Assembly (NCBI RefSeq): GCF_016734905.1
Contig: NZ_JAERPO010000002.1
Coordinates: 453,524-517,523, forward strand
From: Sphingopyxis jiangsuensis
GTDB lineage: Bacteria > Pseudomonadota > Alphaproteobacteria > Sphingomonadales > Sphingomonadaceae
Reading direction: 5' to 3'
DNA length: 64,000 nucleotides
Shown: positions 17,458 through 26,982 of the stretch, in pieces
How positions within the stretch are numbered: the first letter of the stretch is position 1
Layout: every line of letters starts with the position of its first letter
Notes under the pieces: generated by a model
Databases searched by the model: none
Told to the model about the DNA's origin: nothing
The model's input: only the letters and a program-made list of their open reading frames with translations
Position numbers and translations under genes: made by a program

Positions 17458-18248
17458 GGAATGAAGCCCGAAGTGCGCGCGACATAGTCGGCATAGGCGG
17501 GGCGCGACTTGTGCAGCCCCTTTTCAAGCAGCGCCTTGCCCGACCAGCGCGTCAGGGTGAAAGTCAGGAAGAGCGGCCCGATGACGCTCGCGAGCGCGGT
17601 CTCCGGCCCGAGATCGGCGGCGACCAGCCACAACCCCCACCAGGTCAGCGCATCGCCGAAATAATTGGGGTGCCGCGTATAGCGCCACAGGCCGGTGTCG
17701 AGCACGCGGCCCTTGTTCGCCGGATGGGCGCGAAAGGCGCGGAGTTGCGCGTCGCCGATGCTCTCGAACGCGATGCCCGCCAGCGCTGCGACCACACCCG
17801 CCCAACCGAGCGCCCCGACCGGCTGCGGCGCGGCGGCGCTCACCCAGATGCCGATCTGTGCGGGAAGACTCGTCACGAAAAGCAGTGGCGCCTGCATCAG
17901 GAACACCATAACGAGCGCCGCCACCGGCCAGCTCCAGCCCTTCTTCTCGATCACGCCGCCCAATATGCGGCGATAGCGCGGGTCCTCCCCCTCGGCGCGC
18001 CAGCGCGCGAACAGGTGGATCGACAGCCGCAACCCCCACAGGGTCGTCAACCCGAAGAGCAATTGACCGTGCAGCCCTGCCAAGCCGACCTGCGCCGCGC
18101 TGCACCACGCCAGCAGCACCATGCCGAACGCCCAGAAGGCGTCGATGAACGATACGTCGCGGATCGCGATGGCCACACCCCACAGCAGCAGGATCACCGC
18201 GATCAGCCCCGCGAAGTTCATCCCCAACAGTGCCAGCATCCCGGTCAT
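17433..18248 (-). CDS. DUF1295 (steroid 5-alpha-reductase-like) membrane protein
   Basis: A 271-aa polytopic membrane protein. The C-terminal pattern GLWRYTRHPNYFGDALTWWGLWL is the hallmark of the DUF1295/isoprenylcysteine methyltransferase-steroid reductase fold, which binds NAD(P)H or SAM near the RHPNY motif. The true reaction is unknown. The ATG at 18248 overlaps the acyltransferase stop (ATGA), so the two are co-translated and may act together on lipids. Confidence 0.88.
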   Translation of the reverse strand: MTGMLALLGMNFAGLIAVILLLWGVAIAIRDVSFIDAFWAFGMVLLAWCSAAQVGLAGLHGQLLFGLTTLWGLRLSIHLFARWRAEGEDPRYRRILGGVIEKKGWSWPVAALVMVFLMQAPLLFVTSLPAQIGIWVSAAAPQPVGALGWAGVVAALAGIAFESIGDAQLRAFRAHPANKGRVLDTGLWRYTRHPNYFGDALTWWGLWLVAADLGPETALASVIGPLFLTFTLTRWSGKALLEKGLHKSRPAYADYVARTSGFIPWPPKTKA

Positions 18249-18877
18249 ATCGCCGCTCCCGCTTCCGTATCGTCGCCCAATATATCGTTGATCGACCGGA
18301 CCGCACGGTCGGGATGCCGGGGGACGCAATTCTTATAGACTTCGAAAACTTTCTGCATATCGGCGCGAAAATCGCCCGATGGCCAGATCATCGGGCCAAG
18401 TCCGCCCGTCTTTGTACCATAATCCATCAGTCCGACGACAAGCGGCACCTTCGCCGCGAGTGCGATCTGGTAAAATCCGGTGCGCCATTTCCTCGCCCGC
18501 CCGCGCGTTCCTTCGGGCGCGACGGTCAGGATGAACTCGGCGCGGCGCGCAAACTGGTCGACCATCTGCTGCACCGCATTGCTCGCCTTTGTGCGATCGA
18601 CCGGAATACCGCCCATCTGGCGGATGAAGCCACCGAGCGGCCATTTGAACAGCGACAGCTTCGCCATGAAATGCGGGCGGATGCCGACGTCGGCGGTGAG
18701 GCCCAGGAAGTTGACGAAATCCCAATTGCTGGTGTGCGGTGCGGCGATGATGATGAAACGGCGCGGCTCGGGCACCGTCCCTACCGCCCGCCAGCCGCGG
18801 ACGCGATAGAGCAGCAACAACAGCCGCCGTACGGCACGCGCCAGCAGGCCCGGCGGATGGTCTTCGGTCCGCGTCAA
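18245..18877 (-). CDS. 1-acyl-glycerol-3-phosphate acyltransferase family protein
   Basis: A 210-aa PlsC-like acyltransferase with HTSNWD (the HX4D catalytic motif) and APEGTR (acceptor-binding motif). It probably acylates a lysophospholipid or related lipid at the inner membrane. I chose the TTG at 18877 because an AAGGGGAG ribosome-binding site lies five bases before it; a frame extension to 18928 also begins with TTG but lacks such a site. It is the first gene of the PlsC-DUF1295-hypothetical group and is divergent from the M20 peptidase. Confidence 0.88.
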   Translation of the reverse strand: MTRTEDHPPGLLARAVRRLLLLLYRVRGWRAVGTVPEPRRFIIIAAPHTSNWDFVNFLGLTADVGIRPHFMAKLSLFKWPLGGFIRQMGGIPVDRTKASNAVQQMVDQFARRAEFILTVAPEGTRGRARKWRTGFYQIALAAKVPLVVGLMDYGTKTGGLGPMIWPSGDFRADMQKVFEVYKNCVPRHPDRAVRSINDILGDDTEAGAAI

Positions 18878-18984
18878 TCGCTCTCCCCTTCTCTCCTCCC
18901 GATTGCGCGAAAGCGCCGCGCCGCGCAAGCGGCTTGCAGGCTCCGGCGCTTTCTGCTCCCATCGTGCGAACGGGAGATAGACTT

Positions 18985-20397
18985 ATGCCGAAACTGACTG
19001 CGCTGCTGACGTCCGCCTTGCTGGTCGGCGCGCCCGCAATTGCGCAGGAGGCACAGCCGCGCGCCGACCAGATCGCCTTTCGCGAACTCTACAGGGAACT
19101 GGTCGAAACGAACACCACGCTGTCGTCGGGCAGTTGCACGCTCGCCGCCGAACGCATGGCGGCGCGGATGAAAGCTGCGGGCTTCACCGACGACCAACTC
19201 ACGCTCTTTGCGACGCCCGAGCATCCGAAGGAGGGCGGACTCGTCGCCGTTTATCCGGGCACGTCGCAGGCCGCGAAGCCGATCCTGCTCGTCGCGCACA
19301 TCGATGTCGTCGAAGCAAAGCGCGAGGATTGGGAACGCGATCCGTTCAAAATGGTCGAAGAAGACGGTTATTTCTATGGCCGCGGCACGCTCGACGACAA
19401 GGCGCAGGCGGCGATCTGGACCGACACGCTGATCCGCTTTCGGCAGGAGGGATATAAGCCCAAACGCACCGTCAAGCTGGCGCTGACCTGCGGCGAGGAA
19501 ACCAACGGCGCGTTCAACGGCGTCGAATGGCTCACCGCGAACAGGCGCGACCTGATCGACGCCGAATTCGCGCTCAACGAGGGCGGCGGCGGCGACAGCG
19601 ACGGCAAGGGCAATGTGATCGGCCAATCGGTGCAGGTCGGCGAAAAGACCTTTGCCAATTTCCGGCTCGAGACGCGCAATCCGGGCGGCCACAGCTCGGT
19701 CCCGGTGCGCGACAATGCCATCAATCAACTCGCGCGCGCGCTGACCGCGATCGACGAATATGCGTTTCCGGTCGAAATGACCGATACCACGCGCCGCTTC
19801 TTCGCCGAATCCGGTGCGCTGCGTGGCGACGAGGTCGGCAAGGCGATGGTCGCGCTCGCGGCGAACCCCGCGGACAAGGCAGCCGAGGCGACCGTCAACA
19901 CCGACCGCTTCCTCCACGGCAACATCCGCACCACCTGCGTCGCGACTTTGCTCGACGGCGGCCACGCCGCGAACGCGCTGCCGCAGCGCGCCGGCGCCAA
20001 TATCAACTGCCGCATTTTTCCCGGCCATCCGATCGAGGAGATCAAGGGCGAGCTCGAACGTATCATTGACGACCCCGGAGTCACGGTGACGCAATTGCCA
20101 CCCAAGCGCCCCGCCCCGCCGGCGCCGCCGCTCGACCCGAAGATCATCGAACCGATGCAAAGGCTTGTCGACAAATATTGGCCGGGGTTGAAGGTCATCC
20201 CGTCGATGGCGAACGGCTATACCGATGCGACCTTCCTCGGCGCGGTCGGCATCCCGACCTATGGCATTCCCGGCATCTGGGGCGACCCCGACGGCAACGG
20301 CGTCCACGGGCTGAACGAACGGATTTCGGTAAAGTCGGTCTATATGGGGCGCGACTATATGTTCGATCTGGTCAAGGCTTACGCCGACAAGCCGTAG
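18985..20397 (+). CDS. Exported M20 family metallopeptidase
   Basis: A 470-aa periplasmic enzyme with a signal peptide (MPKLTALLTSALLVGAPAIAQ). Metal ligands fit His105 and Asp107 in AHIDVV, Asp138 in GRGTLDDKA, and Glu171/172 in CGEET, with a dimerisation-domain motif NPGGHSSVP. It is a di-zinc carboxypeptidase or dipeptidase type enzyme; the substrate is unknown. The ATG at 18985 follows GGGAG. An in-frame start at 18934 would bury the signal peptide. Confidence 0.92.
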   Translation: MPKLTALLTSALLVGAPAIAQEAQPRADQIAFRELYRELVETNTTLSSGSCTLAAERMAARMKAAGFTDDQLTLFATPEHPKEGGLVAVYPGTSQAAKPILLVAHIDVVEAKREDWERDPFKMVEEDGYFYGRGTLDDKAQAAIWTDTLIRFRQEGYKPKRTVKLALTCGEETNGAFNGVEWLTANRRDLIDAEFALNEGGGGDSDGKGNVIGQSVQVGEKTFANFRLETRNPGGHSSVPVRDNAINQLARALTAIDEYAFPVEMTDTTRRFFAESGALRGDEVGKAMVALAANPADKAAEATVNTDRFLHGNIRTTCVATLLDGGHAANALPQRAGANINCRIFPGHPIEEIKGELERIIDDPGVTVTQLPPKRPAPPAPPLDPKIIEPMQRLVDKYWPGLKVIPSMANGYTDATFLGAVGIPTYGIPGIWGDPDGNGVHGLNERISVKSVYMGRDYMFDLVKAYADKP

Positions 20398-20452
20398 CTC
20401 CCATCCTAAGCCCTTTGCCATGCTGCCCTAGCCTTGCTATCGGCGCCCGATA

Positions 20453-22762
20453 ATGGCGAGCATCACCGACGACCTTCCTCCATCCGAACCACCCCCTCCT
20501 TCAGGCAACATCGACACCCCGTTCGATAGCGCGCTGTCGGAGCGTTATCTCGTCTATGCGTTGTCGACGATCACCGCGCGCTCGCTGCCCGACCTGCGCG
20601 ACGGGTTGAAGCCCGTCCACCGTCGCCTGTTGTGGGCGATGCGCGCGATGCGGCTCGACCCGTCACAGGGCTACAAGAAGTCGGCGCGCGTCGTCGGCGA
20701 CGTGATCGGCAAATTCCACCCGCACGGCGACACGGCGGTCTACGACGCGATGGTTCGCCTCGCGCAGGATTTCTCGCTCCGCTATCCGCTCGTCGACGGC
20801 CAGGGCAACTTCGGAAATATCGACGGCGATAATGCCGCCGCCTATCGCTATACCGAGGCGCGGCTGACCCGCGTCGCCATCGACCTAATGCAGGGGCTCG
20901 ACGAGGGCACGGTCGATTTCAAGCCGACCTATAATGGCGAGGATGAAGAGCCCGAGATCATGCCGGGGCTCTTCCCGAACCTGCTCGCCAATGGCGCGAG
21001 CGGGATCGCGGTCGGCATGGCGACGAACATTCCGCCGCACAATGCCGCCGAGGTGATCGACGCGGCGCTGCTGCTGATCGAAAATCCGCATGCCGAGCTT
21101 GCGCAACTGCTCGAACATGTGAAGGGCCCCGATTTTCCGACCGGCGGGTTGATCGTCGACGGCGCAGATACGATCGCGCAGGCCTATGCCACCGGGCGCG
21201 GCAGTTTCCGCGTACGCGCGCGATTTTCGACCGGCAGGAATGATACGGGCGAATGGGAAGCCGACGGGCTCGAAAAGCTGCCCGGCGGCACCTGGCAGCT
21301 CGTCATCAGCGAAATCCCCTATGGCGTCGCCAAGGGCAAGCTGATCGAGCAGATCGCACAGCTGATCGCCGACAAGAAACTACCGATCCTCGACGATGTG
21401 CGCGACGAGAGCGCCGAGGATTTACGCGTCGTGCTCGTGCCCAAGAGCCGCAATGTCGATCCCGACATCTTGAAGGAAAGCCTTTTCCGGCTGACCGAAC
21501 TCGAAACGCGCTTCGCGCTCAACCTCAACGTGCTCGACGCGACGCGCACGCCCAAGGTGATGGGGCTGCACCAGTTGCTCACCGAATGGCTCCAGCACCA
21601 GATCATCGTGCTGGTCCGCCGGTCGAAGCATCGCATCGCCAAGATCGACGACCGGCTCGAATTGGTTGCAGGCTATCTGATTGCCTTCCTGAACCTCGAC
21701 CGGGTGATCGAGATCATCCGCACCGAGGACGAGCCCAAGACGGTGATGATGGCCGAGTTCCACCTGACCGACCGCCAGACCGAGGCAATTTTGAACATGC
21801 GGCTGCGCAGCTTGCGCAAGCTCGAGGAAATGGAGCTCAAGCGCGAGCAGGAGGCCCTCGCCGCCGAGCGCGAGGAGCTGGTCAAGCTCGTCGAAAGCCC
21901 AGCGCGGCAGCGCACGCGGCTGAAGCGCGACCTCACCGCTTTGCGCTCGGTGTACGGCCCCGACACGGCGCTCGGCGCGCGGCGTACCACCATCGCCGAA
22001 GCCGCTCCCACGCGCGACATCCCGCTCGACGCGATGATCGAGAAGGAGCCGGTGACGGTCATCCTGTCGAAGCGCGGTTGGATTCGCGCGCAGCGCGGCC
22101 ATGTCACGCCCGACCAGTGGGGCGAGTTCAAGTTCAAGGAAGGCGACGAGCTGGCCTTTGCCGCGCATGCACAGACCACCGACAAACTGCTCGTCGCCGC
22201 AAGCGACGGGCGCTTTTATACTGTCGGCGCCGACAAGCTCCCCGGCGGGCGCGGGTTCGGCGAGCCGCTGCGGCTGATGGTCGACATCGACCCCGACGCG
22301 CGGATCGTCGCACTCGTTCCGGCGCAAGCCGAAGGGCGCCTGCTCGTCGCTTCGTCGAGCGGACACGGTTTCATTGCCAATATGGCCGAAGTCGTCGCCG
22401 AGACGCGCAAGGGCCGCAACGTCGTCAACCTGAAACCCAAGGCGCAGCTTGCGGTCGTGCGTCCCATCGCGGCGGACGATGACAGCGTCGCGGTGGTGGG
22501 TGAGAACCGCAAACTCGTCGTCTTCCCGCTCGCCGAAATCCCCGTAATGACCCGCGGTCAGGGCGTGATGCTTCAACGCTATCGTGACGGCGGCCTATCC
22601 GACGCAATCGCCTTCCCTTTTGCCGAGGGGCTGAGTTGGGCGATGGGCGGCGACACGGGACGCACGCGCACCGAAACCGACCTCGCGCCGTGGCGCGTCG
22701 CGCGCGGCGCCGCCGGGCGCATGCCGCCGACGGGCTTTCCGCGAAATAATCGTTTCACCTGA
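20453..22762 (+). CDS. parC: DNA topoisomerase IV subunit A
   Basis: A 769-aa type IIA topoisomerase subunit that decatenates chromosomes with ParE. Catalytic Tyr133 lies in YRYTEARLT. The quinolone-determining region reads [12 protein letters not shown], with Thr94 and Asp98 at the places of E. coli ParC Ser80 and Glu84. The GyrA-type C-terminal box is absent and the C-terminal repeat domain is short, which supports ParC over GyrA. The start gives a Pro-rich leader as is common in sphingomonads. Confidence 0.93.
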   Translation: MASITDDLPPSEPPPPSGNIDTPFDSALSERYLVYALSTITARSLPDLRDGLKPVHRRLLWAMRAMRLDPSQGYKKSARVVGDVIGKFHPHGDTAVYDAMVRLAQDFSLRYPLVDGQGNFGNIDGDNAAAYRYTEARLTRVAIDLMQGLDEGTVDFKPTYNGEDEEPEIMPGLFPNLLANGASGIAVGMATNIPPHNAAEVIDAALLLIENPHAELAQLLEHVKGPDFPTGGLIVDGADTIAQAYATGRGSFRVRARFSTGRNDTGEWEADGLEKLPGGTWQLVISEIPYGVAKGKLIEQIAQLIADKKLPILDDVRDESAEDLRVVLVPKSRNVDPDILKESLFRLTELETRFALNLNVLDATRTPKVMGLHQLLTEWLQHQIIVLVRRSKHRIAKIDDRLELVAGYLIAFLNLDRVIEIIRTEDEPKTVMMAEFHLTDRQTEAILNMRLRSLRKLEEMELKREQEALAAEREELVKLVESPARQRTRLKRDLTALRSVYGPDTALGARRTTIAEAAPTRDIPLDAMIEKEPVTVILSKRGWIRAQRGHVTPDQWGEFKFKEGDELAFAAHAQTTDKLLVAASDGRFYTVGADKLPGGRGFGEPLRLMVDIDPDARIVALVPAQAEGRLLVASSSGHGFIANMAEVVAETRKGRNVVNLKPKAQLAVVRPIAADDDSVAVVGENRKLVVFPLAEIPVMTRGQGVMLQRYRDGGLSDAIAFPFAEGLSWAMGGDTGRTRTETDLAPWRVARGAAGRMPPTGFPRNNRFT

Positions 22763-22821
22763 ACGCGAAATCGCGTCGCCGTAAATAGCTTCTTTACTCC
22801 CCTTGCCCTAGGCAACGGCCA

Positions 22822-24537
22822 ATGGGGAAAGGTCGCACGAAACCCTTTGTTATGCCTATCAATAGAACCGGCGAAGACCGGCCCATCCTGTTTGTCGGCT
22901 GGATCGACGCGCTGCCGGTGCCTGCGGCGCTCATCCGGCCTATGGAGCGCGGGCGTTTTCGCCTCCACGCAAGCAATGCTGCGTTTGATCGGCTGGGACT
23001 GTCCACCGTCGGCACGGACATTCCAACCGAGCTGTTGCAGGCAATCGAACGCGCCACACTGAATCCGGCCGATACCGACGAATTCGCCTGCCAACTTGGC
23101 GAAGGCGTGGCGGCGCGCGACCTGCGCGGATCGATCGGTCCGCTATCGTCCGAATGCGGCGACGATTCGCTGTTCCTGCTCACCCTCATCGACCGCACGC
23201 AGGAAATGATGACCGAGCGCAACCTGCGCCGCGAACTTGTTTCCGACAGCTTGACCGGGCTTCCCAATCGCGCCGGTTTCGAGGAACTGGTCGAGGAGCG
23301 GGCGGCAACCGATGCCGAGAAACCGGGCGACCATGCAGTCCTCCTACTCGACCTGTCGCGTTTCAGCCGGATCAACGAACATATCGGTTCGCTTGCGGGC
23401 GACGAGCTCATCATCACCGTTGCCCGACGCCTGAAATCAAGTCTTCGCAGCGGCGACATATTGGCGCGCACCGGCGGCGACGAATTTGCGGTCTCGACCC
23501 GCATCGGTAAAGGCAAGGCCGACATCCGCGAACTGGCCGGGCGCATCCGGGGCTGTTTTGACCACCCCTTTCGCATCGCGGACCTCAAAGTCAGCGTCGG
23601 ATGTGCAATCGGATGTGCCATTCAATCCGCACCCGGCACGGACGTCGCCGATCAGTTCCGCCATGCGCAAATCGCCCTGAAACGCGCCAAGCGCACCGAC
23701 CGCATCGAAATATACGAGCCCGAAGCCGCCCGGCTCGTCGATAACCGGTTCGGCCTCGAAACCGAGCTTCGCCACGCCATAGAGGACGATCGGCTGCGTC
23801 TCGATTTCCAGCCCCTCGTCGAATTTGCGACCGGCGCGGTTGCCGGCTTCGAGGCGCTGGCCCGCTGGACCAACGGGGACGGACAGCTCGTGTCGCCGTC
23901 CGAGTTCATCCCGGTGGCCGAGGATTCGGGGCTGATCGTTCCGCTCGGCCAATGGGCGATAGGGAAGGCAGCCGAAGTCCTTGCCGATTGGGACCGCCAG
24001 AATGGCGGCGAGCGCGTCGATTGCTATTTTTCGGTCAATGTCTCGGCGATCCAGCTTGTGCGCGACGACATCGCGCAGGCGGTCCGTAGCGCGCTCGAAA
24101 CGCACAAGATCGGCGGCGAGCGGCTGATGATCGAGCTCACCGAAAGCGCCATCATCGCCGACCCCGATCTTGCAATGTCGGTGCTGAGCAAGATCAAGGC
24201 ACTCCACGCCCGCATCGCGATGGACGATTTCGGCACCGGCTATTCGAATCTCGCCTATCTGCAGCGGCTGCCGCTCGACGTGCTCAAGATCGACCGCAGC
24301 TTCGTCGAGCATATGGTCGACGATCGCGAAAAAGTGGCAATCGTCCGTACCATCCAGAGCCTTGCCGAAACGCTCGGGATGCGGACGACGGCCGAGGGCG
24401 TCGAAACCGCCGACCAGGCGCGACTACTTTCCGCTCTCGGCTGCGACTTCGGCCAGGGCTTTCTTTTCGCCCGGCCGATGGACAGCATCTCCGCGCTCGA
24501 ATTCTGGCGTCAGTCGCGCACCAAGCCGATTTTCTGA
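22822..24537 (+). CDS. GGDEF-EAL cyclic-di-GMP protein with PAS-like N-terminus
   Basis: A 571-aa cytosolic protein. A PAS-like sensor region covers residues 20-135, a GGDEF domain about 140-300 and an EAL domain about 310-565. GGDEF (218-222) is intact with an RxxD inhibitory site (209-212) exactly five residues before it. The metal site reads DLSRF, where active cyclases usually have DxDxF. The EAL domain has EALARW (Glu344), NVSA, ELTES, DDFGTG, LKIDRS and AEGVE, so phosphodiesterase activity is likely. Its 3' end overlaps the convergent cca gene by 28 bases. An alternative ATG is at 22852. Confidence 0.92.
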   Translation: MGKGRTKPFVMPINRTGEDRPILFVGWIDALPVPAALIRPMERGRFRLHASNAAFDRLGLSTVGTDIPTELLQAIERATLNPADTDEFACQLGEGVAARDLRGSIGPLSSECGDDSLFLLTLIDRTQEMMTERNLRRELVSDSLTGLPNRAGFEELVEERAATDAEKPGDHAVLLLDLSRFSRINEHIGSLAGDELIITVARRLKSSLRSGDILARTGGDEFAVSTRIGKGKADIRELAGRIRGCFDHPFRIADLKVSVGCAIGCAIQSAPGTDVADQFRHAQIALKRAKRTDRIEIYEPEAARLVDNRFGLETELRHAIEDDRLRLDFQPLVEFATGAVAGFEALARWTNGDGQLVSPSEFIPVAEDSGLIVPLGQWAIGKAAEVLADWDRQNGGERVDCYFSVNVSAIQLVRDDIAQAVRSALETHKIGGERLMIELTESAIIADPDLAMSVLSKIKALHARIAMDDFGTGYSNLAYLQRLPLDVLKIDRSFVEHMVDDREKVAIVRTIQSLAETLGMRTTAEGVETADQARLLSALGCDFGQGFLFARPMDSISALEFWRQSRTKPIF

Positions 24538-25715
24538 TCGGCGAGCGCCGCAACGCGGGCCGCGTCGGGAAAGTCCTCTTCCACCCACGCGCTTTCGATC
24601 TCCTTGAGCAGGCGGGCAACCTCCGGCCCCGCGGTGACGCCGCGCGCGATGATGTCGCCGCCCTTCAGCGGTAGCTGCGGCACGTCCCATCCCGCGAGCG
24701 CGCCTTTCGCCGCCGCCGCCGCCGCCTCGTCACTCGCCAGCAAATAGATGTCGCGCGCCGCGTCGATGCCGACCGCATAGGCAAGCTGGCGCGCGGGCGG
24801 CAGAACGGCGCCCCGGTGCCGCGCGAGTGCAGCCAGATATTTGCGCTGGCGGGTCGACAGCCGCAACCGGCTTGCCACCTGTTCGGCAATCGTCGCGTCC
24901 GCCGGAAGCAAGGCCGCAAAACGGCGGAGCGGGGCCGCCGGCGCAGCGACCGCATCCTCATTGACGTGCAGCTGGTCGAGCGCGCTGCCGAATTCCAGAT
25001 CGAGTTCGGGCAGCACGACCGAAAAAATGCCGTCGTCGGCCATCTGCAATAGGATGGCCCGCGGGTCGGGAAGCGCCATGATCTTGAGCAGTTCGTCGGC
25101 AACCCGCTCGCGCGACAGGCTTTTCAGCGACTGACGCGCGTCGATGGCGGCGGCATGGCTGACGGGCTCAAGCTCGCCCCGCCCGAAACGCGCCGCAAAG
25201 CGGTAGAAACGAAGGATGCGCAAATGATCCTCTGCGATCCGGGCTGGTGCGTCGCCGATGAAGCGAACGCAGCCCGCGGCAAGATCGGCGAGCCCCTCGA
25301 ACCAGTCGTCAATCTCCCCGGTGTCGGGGTCGGCATAAAGCGCATTGATCGTGAAGTCGCGACGCGCCGCATCCTCGCGCCAATCGCCGGCAAAGGCGAT
25401 GGTCGCACGGCGGCCGTCGGTTTCGACATCGCGGCGCAACGTCGTGATCTCGTGATGGTCGCCGCTCGCGATGGCGGTGACGGTGCCATGGGCGATCCCT
25501 GTAGGGATGACCTTCACATGCGCATCTTCCAGCCGCCGCGTCACTTCCTGCGGAAGGAGCGGGGTCGCCAGATCGACGTCGGTCACCGGAAGTCCGAGCA
25601 AGGTATCGCGCACCGCGCCGCCAACGATCTTCACCGCGTCGGCGCCGAGCGCGCCGACGATTCGGCGCAGCCCGGGCCGCGCGCGCCAATCGGCGTCGGG
25701 AAGAGTCCCGGTCAT
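24510..25715 (-). CDS. cca: CCA tRNA nucleotidyltransferase / poly(A) polymerase family
   Basis: A 401-aa class II nucleotidyltransferase. The head domain has KIVGGAVRDTLLG and TDVDLAT, the two metal-binding Asp of the palm, and RRDFTINALYADP further on, then the RNA-binding region RILRFYRFAARFGRGE. It adds or repairs the CCA end of tRNA. No HD domain is present. It is followed downstream only by the convergent GGDEF-EAL gene, and is preceded by NUDIX and DUF1285 genes on the same strand. Confidence 0.93.
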   Translation of the reverse strand: MTGTLPDADWRARPGLRRIVGALGADAVKIVGGAVRDTLLGLPVTDVDLATPLLPQEVTRRLEDAHVKVIPTGIAHGTVTAIASGDHHEITTLRRDVETDGRRATIAFAGDWREDAARRDFTINALYADPDTGEIDDWFEGLADLAAGCVRFIGDAPARIAEDHLRILRFYRFAARFGRGELEPVSHAAAIDARQSLKSLSRERVADELLKIMALPDPRAILLQMADDGIFSVVLPELDLEFGSALDQLHVNEDAVAAPAAPLRRFAALLPADATIAEQVASRLRLSTRQRKYLAALARHRGAVLPPARQLAYAVGIDAARDIYLLASDEAAAAAAKGALAGWDVPQLPLKGGDIIARGVTAGPEVARLLKEIESAWVEEDFPDAARVAALADQKIGLVRD

Positions 25716-25716
25716 A

Positions 25717-26304
25717 TTAGCGATGCCATCCTGTGGGCAGGCGCCGCGACAGGTTGATGATGATGTCCGCCGTCACGCCCCAGATCCGTCGTCCTTGCCA
25801 ATCCATGTCATAATAGCGGCGGCGCTGCCCCTGCCAATTCGCCTCGTGCCGCTGGTAATTGGCGGAATCGAACAAGATGTCGAGCGGCACTTCGAACCAT
25901 TCCTCGACCTCGTCGGGATTGGGGTCGAGCGGCAGGTCGGGCGGAATCACGCCGAGTACCGGGGTAATGTGATAGCCGCTGCCCGAACGATAGGGGTCGG
26001 TGACGCCCGCAATCGCGACGTCGCGCCGGTCGAGCCCGATCTCTTCCTCCGCCTCGCGCAGCGCCGCGTCGATGACGTCGCGGTCGGTCGGGTCGACCTT
26101 CCCGCCCGGAAAGGCGACCTGCCCGGCATGAGCGCGCAGCCATTGCGGGCGCTGCGTCAGGATCACGCCGGGGTCGGGCCGGTCGGTGAAGGCGATCAGC
26201 ACCGCGGCGTCGCGCAGCGTCGTGCCCTGAAGCAGATAGCCCTCATCGTCGCCGGGATCGGGGAGCAGGCTGTCGAGCGCGGCGCGCAGCTTGGCCGACA
26301 GCAT
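25717..26304 (-). CDS. NUDIX hydrolase, coenzyme A pyrophosphatase type
   Basis: A 195-aa NUDIX protein. The box region runs FPGGKVDPTDRD and then AALREAEEEIGL, the layout of the CoA pyrophosphatase (NudL/YeaB) subgroup, which cleaves CoA to phosphopantetheine and 3',5'-ADP. The N-terminal LTQRPQWLRAHAGQVAFPGG matches that subgroup's signature before the NUDIX box. It lies one base from cca and overlaps the DUF1285 stop by one base, so the three are an operon. Confidence 0.88.
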   Translation of the reverse strand: MLSAKLRAALDSLLPDPGDDEGYLLQGTTLRDAAVLIAFTDRPDPGVILTQRPQWLRAHAGQVAFPGGKVDPTDRDVIDAALREAEEEIGLDRRDVAIAGVTDPYRSGSGYHITPVLGVIPPDLPLDPNPDEVEEWFEVPLDILFDSANYQRHEANWQGQRRRYYDMDWQGRRIWGVTADIIINLSRRLPTGWHR

Positions 26305-26888
26305 CAGCGGCCCACCAGCGGAAAACGGACGCCGCCCGACCAGATCGCCGGGGGATCGCCCCCCTCGGCAAGCGCCATTTCGACCAGCTCGTAATAAAGC
26401 GCACGGTCGATCCGCGCCTCGAGCCCGTTGCCGACCAAGCCGCGGACGTGGACACGCGGGTCGGGATTGTCGGGATCGTCGCCAAAGCTAAGCGGGTTAT
26501 CGGCGCCCGCGATGACGAGGTCGTCGGTGTCGAGCCGGAAGATGAGCCTGCGGTCCGCGCCCTCCCCCTCGCTCTTCATCTCGACCGCGCGAAAGGGGGT
26601 ATCCTCGACCGCGATCGCCAGCTTCTCGGCGGGCGTGACGAGCACATGGCTGCCGTCGGGCTCGCGCCGCAAGATGGTCGAGAAAAGCCGGACCATCGCA
26701 GGGCGGTTGATCCGTCCGCCCTCATGATACCAGCTGCCGTCGGCGCGGATTTCCATCGCGCTGTCACCGCTGCGCTCGGGTTGCCATTGCTCGACCGGCG
26801 GCAGCTTGCGCGCCGCGAGCAGCTCGGCCGCTTGGGCTAGCGTAAGCTGCGCAAAATCCTTGGGGACCGATGGTGCGGGGCTGACCAT
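26304..26888 (-). CDS. DUF1285 domain protein
   Basis: A 194-aa protein of the DUF1285 family. Typical features are GSWYHEGGRINRPAMVRLFSTILRRE and FRLDTDDLVIAGADNPLSF. Family function is not known, although structures show beta-rich lobes. It is the first gene of the DUF1285-NUDIX-cca group, a common arrangement in alphaproteobacteria. I chose the ATG at 26888, because the frame upstream has no family similarity. Confidence 0.88.
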   Translation of the reverse strand: MVSPAPSVPKDFAQLTLAQAAELLAARKLPPVEQWQPERSGDSAMEIRADGSWYHEGGRINRPAMVRLFSTILRREPDGSHVLVTPAEKLAIAVEDTPFRAVEMKSEGEGADRRLIFRLDTDDLVIAGADNPLSFGDDPDNPDPRVHVRGLVGNGLEARIDRALYYELVEMALAEGGDPPAIWSGGVRFPLVGR

Positions 26889-26982
26889 AGGACCGACATA
26901 GGAAAGTGGGTGGGCAAGTAAAGGGAACAGTCGCAAGCAACGCGAGTTGCGGGTGCAAGAAGCCGCGGAAATCTGCGCAACT

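Noticed and set aside
18874-20421. A 515-codon minus-strand frame opposite the M20 peptidase.
   Set aside because: The peptidase has all metal-site motifs on the plus strand. The opposing frame is an Arg/Asp-rich low-complexity translation without recognisable domains.
21422-22576. A 384-codon minus-strand frame opposite parC.
   Set aside because: It lies wholly inside parC and shows only GC-driven composition.
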